This document shows positions 10,049-19,642 of a DNA stretch of 22,989 nt, piece after piece (position 1 is the first letter of the stretch; each line of letters starts with the position of its first letter). A program made the translations under genes and the position numbers. Below the pieces are notes generated by a model. The model worked only from the letters and a program-made list of their open reading frames with translations. It searched no databases and was not told the origin of the DNA. Source of the DNA: Lineolata rhizophorae (taxonomy: Eukaryota > Ascomycota > Dothideomycetes > Lineolatales > Lineolataceae); the NCBI GenBank assembly GCA_010093515.1, contig MU001671.1:590064-613052 (forward strand). The letters are read 5' to 3'.

Positions 10049-10082
10049 GCCCCGGGCCCCGGTGCCGAACGGCCCCGGGCCC
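10049..10082. repeat. GC-rich direct repeat around SmaI-like palindromes
   Basis: GCCCCGGGCCC occurs at 10049-10059 and again at 10072-10082. Each copy contains the palindrome CCCGGG, so the pair could also fold. It sits about 0.8 kb upstream of the DUF3431 start. It may be chance in a GC-rich promoter stretch. Confidence 0.5.
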
Positions 10083-11683
10083 GCTAATCCATGTGTCGGC
10101 CCATCTATCTTTAACAACCAGTAGCGTCATTGGTCGTTTACCTGCCTAGTTCTCTCACCACTCTTACATAGAAGGAACAAAATCCTTTCCCAACACAATG
10201 TGCGCTCTCTACCTAGATTCTTAGAAGCGTTTTATACCCGCCAAGCCCCATGACGTCGGGTTTCCGGTTGCATCGTTAGCACGGGCTGCATCGGACTACA
10301 CGTCTTCCAGCGCGAAACAATCAGGAGGATGCGCCGCGCTCCGTGGCCGTTTCAGCTTGACGTTCGCCGCAATGATCATCCGGTGACTGCTTTGGGAAGT
10401 GATCGACGGTTTGGAGCCTCGGTCTACGCAGTAGGCTACGTCCGCACGCGCGGTGCAACAATAGTAGATCTTTATACGTGGGATATTTCACTGTTCCTCA
10501 ATAATTTAGATACCTAGGAAACCGTCGCGGGCTGGGTAACCCTGCTCGACGATTAGACAAGCCGCAGCATTCGACGGCCAAATAAGTTGCTAATGCTCCC
10601 AAGTAAAGTTACTTTAACCTCGTGGGAGGTCTTTCGGCCCTCTATCGACACTAGCCATTTGTGTAAAACAGTGCGCCAGTCCGTAAGACCAGCACGACTT
10701 TGCAACGGCCTTGTTGAACCTCAATTACTGGCTCATATGATTACTTTCACAATAAGAATGGCACTACAGCGATCTCCAAACGTATGCATTTCTACATGCT
10801 CGCCGACCGCTCAACATGGGCTGGAGTTCATGGTACGCGCATCCAATGAATAATGAAACTTTATACCGGAACAATCAAAGGCGACAAAGCCCTTGCGAAA
10901 CGGCTATACTAGCTCGGTTTGTTTCGAGAGAACATGTATGCGGACATTAGCTTCACAGTTCAATGCGCTCTCACATCTCTACGAAGCACGCCGACCCGGC
11001 CTTCCTGTACAAACAAATCATTTGCAGTTGGGGAAAGCTCAGCCGCTCATTATATGCTTGCCATAGACATGATTGCACGCTGATGCGTCCAAAAGGACAT
11101 GAAGAGGAAAAAAGGCAGATGCATTGTGCCACATCACTATCGAGGCATGGGTGATACATTGATCTCGGCGTCCCCAATTCGAGAATCCGTAGATCTGGTG
11201 TTACCCGCATCTCTCGAGCCACCATCACTCAGGCACTTTACACGGTTGACGGCATGTGTGCTCACAAGTGATGATTGGATTGGGAGATGCGTTCACTTCG
11301 GCAAAGAAAAAGCTCTTGACGGAAACCCACCTTGCGGCCGGTCAGGGTTTGCCCGGCGCCGCGGTTCGGATACTGCAGATACTGCCGGGGTATGACGACG
11401 AAATGTACGACTGATTACACTGCAGCGTCGTGCAAGTTGGTCAATCGGATCTTTTGGGCCGCGACGAGGCATGAGGACGAAGGGTCGAGTGTGAACGGGA
11501 ATCAGACGACTGCCGGCGTATGTCGGTCATTCATGGGGGCGAGGCGTATCAAGTGTCACGAGTATGCTACTGTGCGGGGACCAATGTTGTTTCCCCATTC
11601 GAATTCCCTGATGTTGCTTGACGGCATTTACGAGGCCGTGCCGCAGGTGGTACGGCCATGTTGTTCAAGGCGAGCATTCGGGA

Positions 11684-11698
11684 TTTTTTTTTTTTTTT
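11684..11698. repeat. Poly(T) tract, T15
   Basis: Fifteen T in a row, followed by GGTTCTTTTCTTTCTGG. It is a simple homopolymer in the gene-poor spacer, with no associated gene seen. Confidence 0.8.
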
Positions 11699-12302
11699 GG
11701 TTCTTTTCTTTCTGGTAATGGCGGGATCATTTGCTGCATAGAAGTTGCCTTGTTGCTGAAAAGAAAAGTCGACGGGGACGGGGCAGTCGTCATAGTGTTT
11801 GGGTTTCGAGAGACGCATAGTAGTACAATGAAGAAGTCGCAGATAGTTGCCCAGGCACGTTCAACCCGTCGAGAGAAGTAGTTTACTAACCGAGACGCAC
11901 TGCCGCACTTTGCCGATATTGTGTTTGCCCAAGGAAAATCCACCGAAGTGAGCAGACTGAAAGGAACTGGGCGGGAGAGCCAACGCATCGGGAAAGGTGC
12001 CAAAGGTGCCCGTTCCGTGGTCCAACGCCGCCGCAATCGTTGTCGAAGAATATGAACTTTTCTTTCCCGTCCTGATTAAACCGCTGTGTATGCCTGGATG
12101 GAAGACCGTGAGGTCGACTGCTAAAAACCAGTGCATGCAGCAGAAGAGGCGCAGTAATACATCAAAGTAGAGAAAAGGCTGCCGAAACTTGGAACCCTTG
12201 TCGATGCTAGAGCTCGATGAGACGCTAGGGACCGTAGATTCCAGTGGTCAGTGGAGGAGGGCCTTTATTGAGGCTTGGAATCTACTTCAATTAGCGAAGT
12301 CC

Positions 12303-13421
12303 CTATCTCCGAGAGTACCTATCATCGCTCCGGTCGAAAGACCTGCCAGCGGGGCCATAGGTGTCCCGGCTCTCACCATAAGGTGCTGCAGCGCGGTCCT
12401 CACGGTCATAGAAACCGCCACTCCCGCCGCCGTCACCACCACCACCGCTGCCGCCGCGTCTATCCTCACGGCTGTAGTAGCGGTCGTCGCGAGCATAACG
12501 GTCGCTCGCGCGGGAATCGTAGTCGTCGCCGCGGTCACGACGGCCGTAATCGCGGCGGTCATCGTAACGCCTATCGTGGCGGTCCTCATAGCGGTCGACG
12601 CGGTCCGAGTACCTGTCATCATAGCGGCGGTCGTCGTAACGGTCACCATAGCGAGAGCTGCGGTATCCATAGTCATCGCGGCGACCATAGCCTCCACGAC
12701 GATCTTCATAGCGGTCGCCGTAACGTCCACCACGGCCACCGCGGAAATCACCTAGGCATAGACTGTGTTAGCTCGTGACCAGGGCGCGTATACCATAGAC
12801 ACACTTACCACGCTTCGGAGGCCCAAAGTATTTACCAGGAGTGGGCGTCCTAGGACGCGCACGACGAGCCTTCTCAATGCTCAAAGTGCGGCCTTCGTAG
12901 ACCTCACCTTGAAGGCCTTCCTTGGCAGCGTCGGCTTGGTCCACCGTCATCATCTTGACAAAGCCGAAGCCGCGCGAGTCGCGAGTGTGGGGATCGCGCA
13001 TGATGTTGCACTTCTCCACCTCGCCATACTTCTCGAACAGGCGCGCGACATCTTCTTCGCTGAGACGAGGGTGAATGCCGGTGACAAACAGGTTTGAGCC
13101 GGGATTGCGGGCGGCCTCCTCATCCTCTTGACGAGGCTCCGAAGGAGGACCACTTGTAACACAGTTAGATCAGACCTGGTATAGGTATTCGTGATAAGGT
13201 TGAGAAGCATACCGATTGTCCGCGCGATCGCGCCCGTTGGGAGAAGCGCTGCGGGTTCTCATGTCTTCGTCCACGCGGCGCTCGCGAGGCGAACGCGACC
13301 GGTCTCTATCGTAGCCGGCGCGACCGTCGTCTGCGAAGAATACGGCGTTAGATGGTGCTTGTCGCAGCGGAAGTTGCAAATTTGTACCGTCGTAGCCACG
13401 CGACTCGTACTCCGGCTCCAT
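12303..13421 (-). CDS. tra2: Tra2-like RNA-binding splicing factor (RRM + RS/RDY-rich tail)
   Basis: Four exons: 13421-13388, 13330-13213, 13152-12809 and 12751-12303, giving 314 aa; introns are 57, 60 and 57 nt (GTACAA..CAG with CTAAC, GTATGC..AAG with CTAAC, GTAAGT..TAG). The N-terminus has a short SR stretch (RDRSRSPRERR). One RRM spans about 70-148, with RNP2 LFVTGI (72-77) and RNP1 RGFGFVKM (111-118). Directly after it comes RPRTPTPGKYFGPPKR, the Pro/Thr linker characteristic of Transformer-2 proteins. The tail (167-314) is a low-complexity array of Arg, Asp, Tyr and Gly (RYDDRR, RYSDR, GGGG), likely disordered. Tra2 proteins bind exonic enhancers in pre-mRNA and recruit the spliceosome in the nucleus. 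Intron 1 is a multiple of three and has no in-frame stop, so retention would add 19 residues. The antisense Val/Ala/Thr-rich frames are shadows of the repeat-like tail. Confidence 0.88.
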
Positions 13422-14554
13422 GGCGACGACCTAAAGCTGTCGTGCGATCGCTGTGCGGTGGAGCGACGAAGGAAGGCGCCTGGGAGGCTGAGGGAGAAGT
13501 AGCAGTCGAGTTGGGCTCGGCTAAATGACGACGGAAAGCGCGCGGGACCAACGCAGCCGCGGTCACGTAGCGCACCGAAGCAGGAGAGACTGTGGTTCTC
13601 GGAGCGACGAGAGCACGCGCACTCGGGTTCAGATGCAGCAAGTCGAGCTGGAGGCCCGGGGCGTTAGAAGTGAGGCTGCACCGATGCGCGCAGGCGTGGA
13701 GCGGTTAGGTTGTTGAGGGCTGGTCTGCCGAAGCGAAGGGAGGGGGGCGGAAGGAAACAACAATGCCCAGGCGGCTGAGGTGAAAGGCAACCCTAAATGC
13801 TTTCCGCACGGCTGGGCGCGTGCCAACAAATTCACTTTTGGCGTGCGCGGCTGCCTGCAGCGCCTTGATATGTCAATCTTCGCCCTGCGTACGGGCGCAA
13901 TGTCATGCACGTTTAGTTTCTTTCGTCAGTAGTCAAGCGGGCGAGGTTGATAAAAAAAGAAAAATTATCATATCGCTTTGGAGCAACGGGCCCCCTGGTC
14001 TCAGGTTGTCCCAGACCATTTTGTTCTGTCCCGAGAGTATGACGACACTAACCGCTTCTGTCGCCGGTAGCATGCGGATGTGATAGGGCACTTCGACTGC
14101 ATCGTGTTTTAGACAAACTACTCCCACATGATTGTGGACACCGTCTATTGCTCTACCCGCATGCAAGTTGGACAATCGACGAATAAGCAAGCACGCCTTT
14201 TGCCAGTTTGTCTAGGATGGGCTCGATAGTCTCTGACAGAGAGTCAAACATCGCCATGCGTCACTGTACGCCAATGGTGGCAAGTATACACCGAAACAAT
14301 GAAGGAATAGTCCAGGTTAAAATTAAAGCCTGCATTGTCCGTTCTAAGACATTTTACAGGAGATTTCAGTTATGCTTTGTACGTTCTATCTTCTTGTCTT
14401 TCGCCGAAGTCCTCGAAAATATTGTTTTTTTGCGCTATGCACTTAACAATTCGTCAACATTGGTCTTGAACACATTCCTAAACATGTCAATCCTTGTTTT
14501 GGAATGCTCTTTTGATTTTCTAGCCCTGCGTGGCCCTGTAAAGCAGCCCCAGGC
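13422..14554. other. Intergenic: Tra2 promoter and 3' end of the dehydrogenase
   Basis: The left 350 bases are GC-rich and upstream of the Tra2-like start, so probably promoter and leader. The rest is AT-richer, up to the stop of the dehydrogenase gene. Several open frames (largest about 136 aa at 14208-14618) have no recognisable domain and overlap the end of the dehydrogenase, so I do not call them. Confidence 0.5.
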
Positions 14555-15681
14555 TTATCTTCCCGACACAACATTCAAAGTTCCGCCATCCACGGCCAGA
14601 ATCTCCCCATCCACGTAGGCATTCTTGGCCAAAAACAGCACCGCCTGCGCCATTTCCTCATCACTGCCGGCCCTCATAGCCGGGACGTGTCCCTTTTCCT
14701 GGACCTTCTCGGCCGGCAGCTCGCTCTTCTGGTCCGGCCCGCTCTGCTTGGCCGTCATCTCCGAGGGGAAGTATCCGGGCGCGATGGAGTTAACGCGGAT
14801 GCGAGCGCGCTGGAACTCGGCGCTCATAAGCTTGGCCAAGTGCACCGTTGCGCCCTTTGCGGTATTGTAGTTGAAGTGCCCCTGCGCGTGGCGCATCAGA
14901 CCCGACATGGACGAAATGACGATGACTGAGGCGGCGAGGTGCCCATGCGTGTCGGTACCCGCTTGCAACAGTGGCAGGAACGCCACTGTCGTGAAGTACA
15001 CAGATGTCACGTTGGTGTTGAAAACTTGATTCCACGCCTCGGGTGTCTCATTGTTCCATAGGCGGGCTTTGAGGTCGTTGGCGGAGTCGTGGGCAGGTTC
15101 TGCTTTTGTGCCGGTTGTGCCAGCGGCAGCCACTAGAAAGGAAGGGACCAGAATCAGTTGTAAGAATTCCTGCCGTAAAAAGGAAACCCATACCGAGAAG
15201 GTTGATATATTTCTCCCTCTTTGAGAGCTCCTGATATGCTTTCTCAAGATCTTCTTTCTTCGTCACATCACAGGGTCCCAAGCTTCAAGCCGAATGTTAG
15301 CGACTCTTTTCTAGGGACGTCCCTTATTTCTGCAGTAAGGCAGTATGACTTACGGTATTATTTCACCGCTACCATCTGGAGGATTATGGACTCTCGCGGC
15401 ATTCTCCAATGCCTCAACTCCTACATGTCGCTTATCAGCAACAGCCCGGACAGAATCGAACAAGAGCCATCACTTACTTCGACCAAGAATGTAAACCTTG
15501 GCGCCTGATTAAAATCCCCGTTAGCAAAGCTGATATGCTTTTATTAGGATATCTGCGCACCGTTCGCAGCCAAAGCCTGCGCGGCCATCAGGCCGATGCC
15601 TGTGCCTCCACCAGTGACCACGCAGACATAACCGGCCACAGAGAACAGCGTCGAGGCTTGCAAGTCCGATGTCTTGACCAT
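14555..15681 (-). CDS. Short-chain dehydrogenase/reductase (SDR)
   Basis: Five exons: 15681-15561, 15504-15478, 15420-15354, 15282-15194 and 15132-14555; introns 56, 57, 71 and 61 nt; 293 aa. Exon 2 is only 27 nt. The product has a Rossmann NAD(P)-binding motif TGGGTGIG (23-30), VAAAG (102-106) where classical members have NNAG, NTNV with the structural Asn142, Ser175/176 in VISSMSG, and the YNTAK active site (Tyr190, Lys194). IAPGYFPSEM follows, and the end is AVDGGTLNVV. It is a classical, single-domain, cytosolic SDR that should oxidise an alcohol or reduce a ketone with NAD(P)H; the substrate cannot be read from sequence. A second frame-consistent ATG upstream would add a poor leader, so ATG 15681 is preferred. 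A LINE fragment lies 230 bases upstream and probably separates the gene from its older promoter sequence. Confidence 0.88.
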
Positions 15682-15910
15682 TTTGAATAGATTACTTCCC
15701 CCGAGTAACGCGTGGTGGGAAATAGAACGCCGGCCTTTGAGGAGAAATGTGGAATTTGAAGTTGAAATTTGCCATTGCCCCATTCACCACAGGCAATGAT
15801 TTTCGATGGTTCCTTAACAATGACGTCGATGTCGCGACGACGCCGAGGACGCGTCCTCCGCCCTCGGTTATACCCGCGACTAGTGTATTTCCGGAAATGG
15901 AACATCCCCA

Positions 15911-15923
15911 AATGGTGTACTTC
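15911..15923. repeat. Left target-site duplication of the LINE
   Basis: AATGGTGTACTTC, identical to 16837-16849. It marks the 5' junction of the truncated element. Confidence 0.8.
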
Positions 15924-16816
15924 CCCAGCCTGTCCGCCCTACAGAGACTCCAAAACCCCAGAGCCAAGGCGGCCAAGAGATTGTCAATCAGGTCATCCGG
16001 ACCGCCGACAGAGCGCGCACCCAACACATCCTGGAGCTTCACCTCCACTGGGTCCCGGGACACCACGGCATTCACGGAAACGAAGCAGCAGACCGACTGG
16101 CCAAGGAAGCGACCAAGCTCCCTGCCCCGCAGAACATCCGGATGCTCGCCTCTCTCCAGAAATCGTATCACAGAAGACGAGCACACTCGCTCTGGAAAAC
16201 CCTGTGGGCAGCGGCCCCTCAAGGCGAACATCTACGACGGATCGACTCGGCAGTGCCCGGAAACCACGTCCGCGGGCTATACGACTCCCTTCCTCGACAC
16301 CGAGCCCAGATCCTGGCCCAACTCAGGACCGGACATTCATGGCTCAACACATCTCGGGCGAGGTTTGGCCATAGTGACAGCGAGCAGTGCAAATGCGGTG
16401 CCAGAGAAACGACGGTGCACGTCCTAGTAGACTGCCCCCTCCTCAGGGAACCCAGACAGAGGCTACGACAGCAAATAGGATCGCGATTCAACTCAATCTC
16501 GTTGATGCTAGGAGGGAAACCCCGCCAACAGACCAACCGGCAAGGCGCCCAGAAATGGAAAATCCCCAAGACCTCGATGCAGTCCTGGATTTCGCAATAG
16601 AGTCACAACGCTTCATCGGAAGAGCATCAGACAGGGACCAGACACAGAGCTCTCCTACACCTAGAACGGACGAAAACCCAAACACACAATCAAACCACAG
16701 ACCACGATAGACCACCCTTTTGCATGTACTAGTACTTTTCATAGACCCATGTAGAGATAGCCGAGTAGTTGTAGCCTGCATATCCCGTAGCAGGGAGAGG
16801 TCAGGGTAAATGAAAC

Positions 16817-16836
16817 AAACCAAACCAAACCAAACC
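16817..16836 (+). repeat. (AAACC)4 tail at LINE 3' end
   Basis: Four perfect AAACC units directly abut the right target-site duplication. The element therefore ends in a pentanucleotide repeat instead of poly(A). Confidence 0.8.
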
Positions 16837-16849
16837 AATGGTGTACTTC
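16837..16849. repeat. Right target-site duplication of the LINE
   Basis: AATGGTGTACTTC, identical to 15911-15923, directly after the AAACC tail. Confidence 0.8.
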
Positions 16850-18109
16850 TCTACGACAACGCACTAGTCTGCCACTGCTCCATAAGGAGTGCTGGTACAT
16901 ATTATTGAGCACACCTCTGTTATTCAGAAACAAAATCCCCAGCTATGACACTACTACCCGTACGCATACCGTACAGACATGACATGAGCCGACCAATCAC
17001 CCCGGGCGCCTGCGCATTGCACCCTTCCGCCGACTCATTTCCACGCCAAAGACGGCCTCGACAACTCCACAAAGAAACTAGTTTGAACAAGAAACTACGC
17101 CAGCAAAACATGTCTCTAGCCGTCTCGGCTCCCGGCTAGCGGCTGAGAACATTCAGCACATCTGTGCAAAGTATGATAATGAATAGGTCTCAGGAAAAGC
17201 AGTGAAAGCAAGAGCATGTAGGAGGAAAAGAAAAGCACAAGTCCAGGAATATCTACAGTCGGTGCTTTCGAAGAACTGAACAATACAACGCCTGTCTGTC
17301 GGCGGAGCTCCCAAATCGGACCTCTCACGATTTGAACCAGTCATTGTCCCACCAACCCGATTACAGAGGTTTACACTTAATTCAGGGGAACAAAAGTGGA
17401 AGCGGCGTGGAATAAAAAGAATAATGTGATTCTGGAATGGCCTTAAGACGGGCTTGATGATGGCTGTGTCGTGAAGACTAAGCTTCGGTAGGCGTTAAAG
17501 GTTAGGATTTCTAGTACCTTCTAGAGGGATGGTCGAAGCGCCAAATCCATGATTGACTGACAAGAACGTCGATATTGGTGATTCGAGGAGAACGGACGAA
17601 AACATAACGTTAGATTCGTAAGTCTTGTCCAAACCCGGGAGAGCTGCCACAGGCGATTCATGTCGGTTATGTATCGGGTTGAGGAAGCTAGTTTGGCGGG
17701 GGGTGAAGGAGAGGGTTTGAGGAAAATGAGGAGTGTTGTGGTCAAAAGGCGACGTCAACCAGTCGATACTGGATCCAACGAGTCGGTGTGAAAACTTTCC
17801 TAATCCACCAGGTAGGTAAGAGCTAGACCAAGCGCTGGTATCGGGGAAAGTATGGCCTCGCCCGATGAGCCATGTGCGGATCCACTTACAGCATGCCAAG
17901 GCAGTAAGTGTACAGTGCTCGCCTCAGAGGCCTTGTTTCAGAGGCGTACTCCAGCTCATACAAGGCAAGAGCACGGCAACGCATCCCAAATTGAAGTCAA
18001 GGGCTTGTAGCGATAGAACCGGCCCTAGGAGCCCAAGGCTTCGAGTCTTCTCTTTTCAAACACAAAAGAAAAGGGGCTAAAAGAGAAAGAAGACTGTCGT
18101 GAATGACGC
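16850..18109. other. Intergenic, no supported gene
   Basis: This region lies between the LINE and the stop of the ICE2-like gene. A 134-codon open frame on the minus strand (17899-17495) begins at TTG, not ATG, and has no domain, so it is not called. The right end must hold the 3' UTR of the ICE2-like gene. No tRNA-like cloverleaf was found by eye. Confidence 0.5.
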
Positions 18110-19642
18110 TTAGTCGTTCTTCCAATGACTGGTCAACCTCATCTCGTCGTCCTCCTTTCCCAAATACAATTCCAATGCGTACAACCCCATAGTGGTAGCG
18201 ACATTGATCCATCGCCAGAAGTTGCCAGCCCCGTCACCTCCTGCAGCTTCCCACGTCTCGCCGCCGTTGCCGCCGACAGCGAAATGCTGCATCAGCAAGC
18301 TCGTGTAAACGGCAATCAGGATGGTCGGGCTGAACAGGCTGAGGAAAGCCAGAAGCTGGCCCGCACCATCGTCGTCTTCAAGAGAAGGTTCCCGCGAGAG
18401 TGCCCGGGCACCAGAGTCGCGCACCGCTGGGATAATGCGGGCACTGCAGTACATGACAAAGACGCGGTACGCAAGCGAGATGATGACGGAAGGCGTGATA
18501 GTCATCAGGGCGGCGACAATGAAGTTGAAGGACGAGTGGATGGTTGATGGGAGGGTCGAGAGCACGTGCACAAGGGTAGTGTACGATGCCATGATGATAG
18601 GCGGTAGAGGTGGAAGTGCAGGCTGCTCCGGCACAGACTCAGGCGGGTTGGATGGTTGATAGTCGGTAAAGATCTGGTAAACGCACAAGGTGATATAGGC
18701 GAACTGGACGTAGGGTCTGTTAGATATTTATCCGCTCTCCGTCGAATCAAGTTGAGACGGTGAGGTAGATAATAGCATACCAAAAGAGAGCTCTCGACAG
18801 GATTTCCTCTACCACTGCCAATACCCCAAGTACAGAGGAAAATGGCACAGGTAATGGCGGAGCCAATGAGAATAGCATCTATGTTGCTGATCTCCGGGAA
18901 CGTCGTAATTCGCCACAAGAAGTATCCCGAGCCGGATAGTACAAAAGCGGAGAACATGAGTAGTCCGATCTGCGAAAGTGTTAGCTCTTCTAGTACATGC
19001 GGGGCCATTTTCCAGATATTCATTTTGCCAGATTTCAGTTGCACGGCCATTAGACGATAATATACGTACCATCCAGCTATCTCCTCGCTCCCTATTCACA
19101 AGCCAACGGGTAATTTGACCAGCCGCTTGGATTACCAGCAAGCTGCCGAACCCTTCACCAATCTGGAACACTGGCGTCGACCACCGCAGAAACTTATCCC
19201 ACCCTCCTATCATGACCGACTCCAGCATACCTCCTCTCCCAAATACCCATTCCATGCTCATCCAACCAACCTCTGAATCCGAAGGTTTGCTGCCGCGGCC
19301 GAACGTCCGCTCGACCCAACTTCCACTACTCCCTTTGTCACCTATACCATCCGCGTCGACGGAAAATTTATTCAGGCTCCATATCATAAGCGAAGGAATC
19401 ATGATCCACTGAACCACCTTCATCGTCCACAGGAGCCCTTCGCCGACACCAAAGCCTCGCCGACCTGATGACATCCCATCGTGCGTTGCAAGTCGGAGGA
19501 TGCTGTACACAAAATAGAAGACCGCAAGCGCGAGTGAGAAGGCCAGGCCCGCGTCGCGCCCGCCCACGTCGAATGTCAACGGTATCGTGAGGACGATGGC
19601 GCCCAGGAACAGCCCCGCCGAAAGAACTCGCGTCAGCCACAT
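18110..19642 (-). CDS. ICE2: ICE2-family ER membrane protein
   Basis: Three exons: 19642-19070, 18969-18781 and 18703-18110, with introns of 100 and 77 nt (GTACGT..CAG, GTATGC..CAG), all in phase 0, giving 451 aa. The start, MWLTRVLSAGLFLGAIVLTI followed by PLTFDVGGRDAGLAFSL, is what I recognise as the N-terminus of fungal ICE2 proteins, and the length fits. About ten hydrophobic helices are visible (near 5-24, 31-51, 70-90, 160-180, 192-212, 220-243, 255-269, then three in the last exon around a Pro-rich loop and an acidic loop EPSLEDDDGAG). In yeast Ice2 is an ER protein needed for cortical ER inheritance and shape, and it links lipid-store use to membrane growth by opposing the Nem1-Spo7 phosphatase. 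That role is taken from the family. Splice choice for exon 2/3 (SLL then FAYITLCVYQIF) rests on frame continuity. Confidence 0.85.

Larger units (their letters stand above)
9251..12302. other. Long gene-poor spacer
   Basis: About 3 kb without a supportable gene. The left part (9251-10130) is GC-rich and includes the 5' leader and promoter of the DUF3431 gene. The rest is mixed, with a T15 run at 11684-11698 and the 3' region of the Tra2-like gene at the right end. Open frames here (up to 128 aa) lack domain motifs, often use non-ATG starts and overlap on both strands. A non-coding RNA or fast-evolving orphan gene cannot be excluded from sequence alone. Confidence 0.5.
15911..16849 (+). mobile_element. 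5'-truncated LINE (non-LTR) fragment with target-site duplication
   Basis: The body (15924-16836) encodes the end of a LINE ORF2. Frame 3 gives SALQRLQNPRAK. After one missing base near 15968 frame 2 continues with GGQEIVNQVIR, HWVPGHHGIHGNEAADRLAKEA (end of an RNase H domain with the final acidic ExxAD part), and then the zinc-knuckle-like CKCGARETTVHVLVDC (CxCx7Hx4C) typical of fungal Tad/CR1-like elements. A second shift near 16563 moves the coding signal to frame 3 (LDAVLDFAIESQRFIG). The reverse transcriptase is absent. The 3' end is four perfect AAACC units at 16817-16836. An exact 13-bp repeat AATGGTGTACTTC flanks it. The element is dead and 5'-truncated, as is usual for LINE insertion by target-primed reverse transcription. 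Confidence 0.85.

Noticed and set aside
11665-12036. 123-codon minus-strand open frame downstream of the Tra2-like gene
   Set aside because: It has no domain, ends in a poly-Lys stretch from the T15 tract and lies in the gene-poor spacer; coding use cannot be supported.
12189-12778. Long plus-strand open frames (188 and 167 aa) rich in Val/Ala/Thr or Arg/His/Gly
   Set aside because: They are antisense to the Arg/Asp/Tyr-rich tail of the Tra2-like gene; the codon pattern of that tail keeps other frames open. The sense exons have proper splice sites and an RRM.
17290-17370. Possible tRNA (a TTTGAACC word resembling a B box)
   Set aside because: No matching A box or cloverleaf stems could be drawn on either strand.
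17495-17899. 134-codon minus-strand open frame
   Set aside because: It opens with TTG, shows no signal peptide or domain, and no flanking exons extend it.
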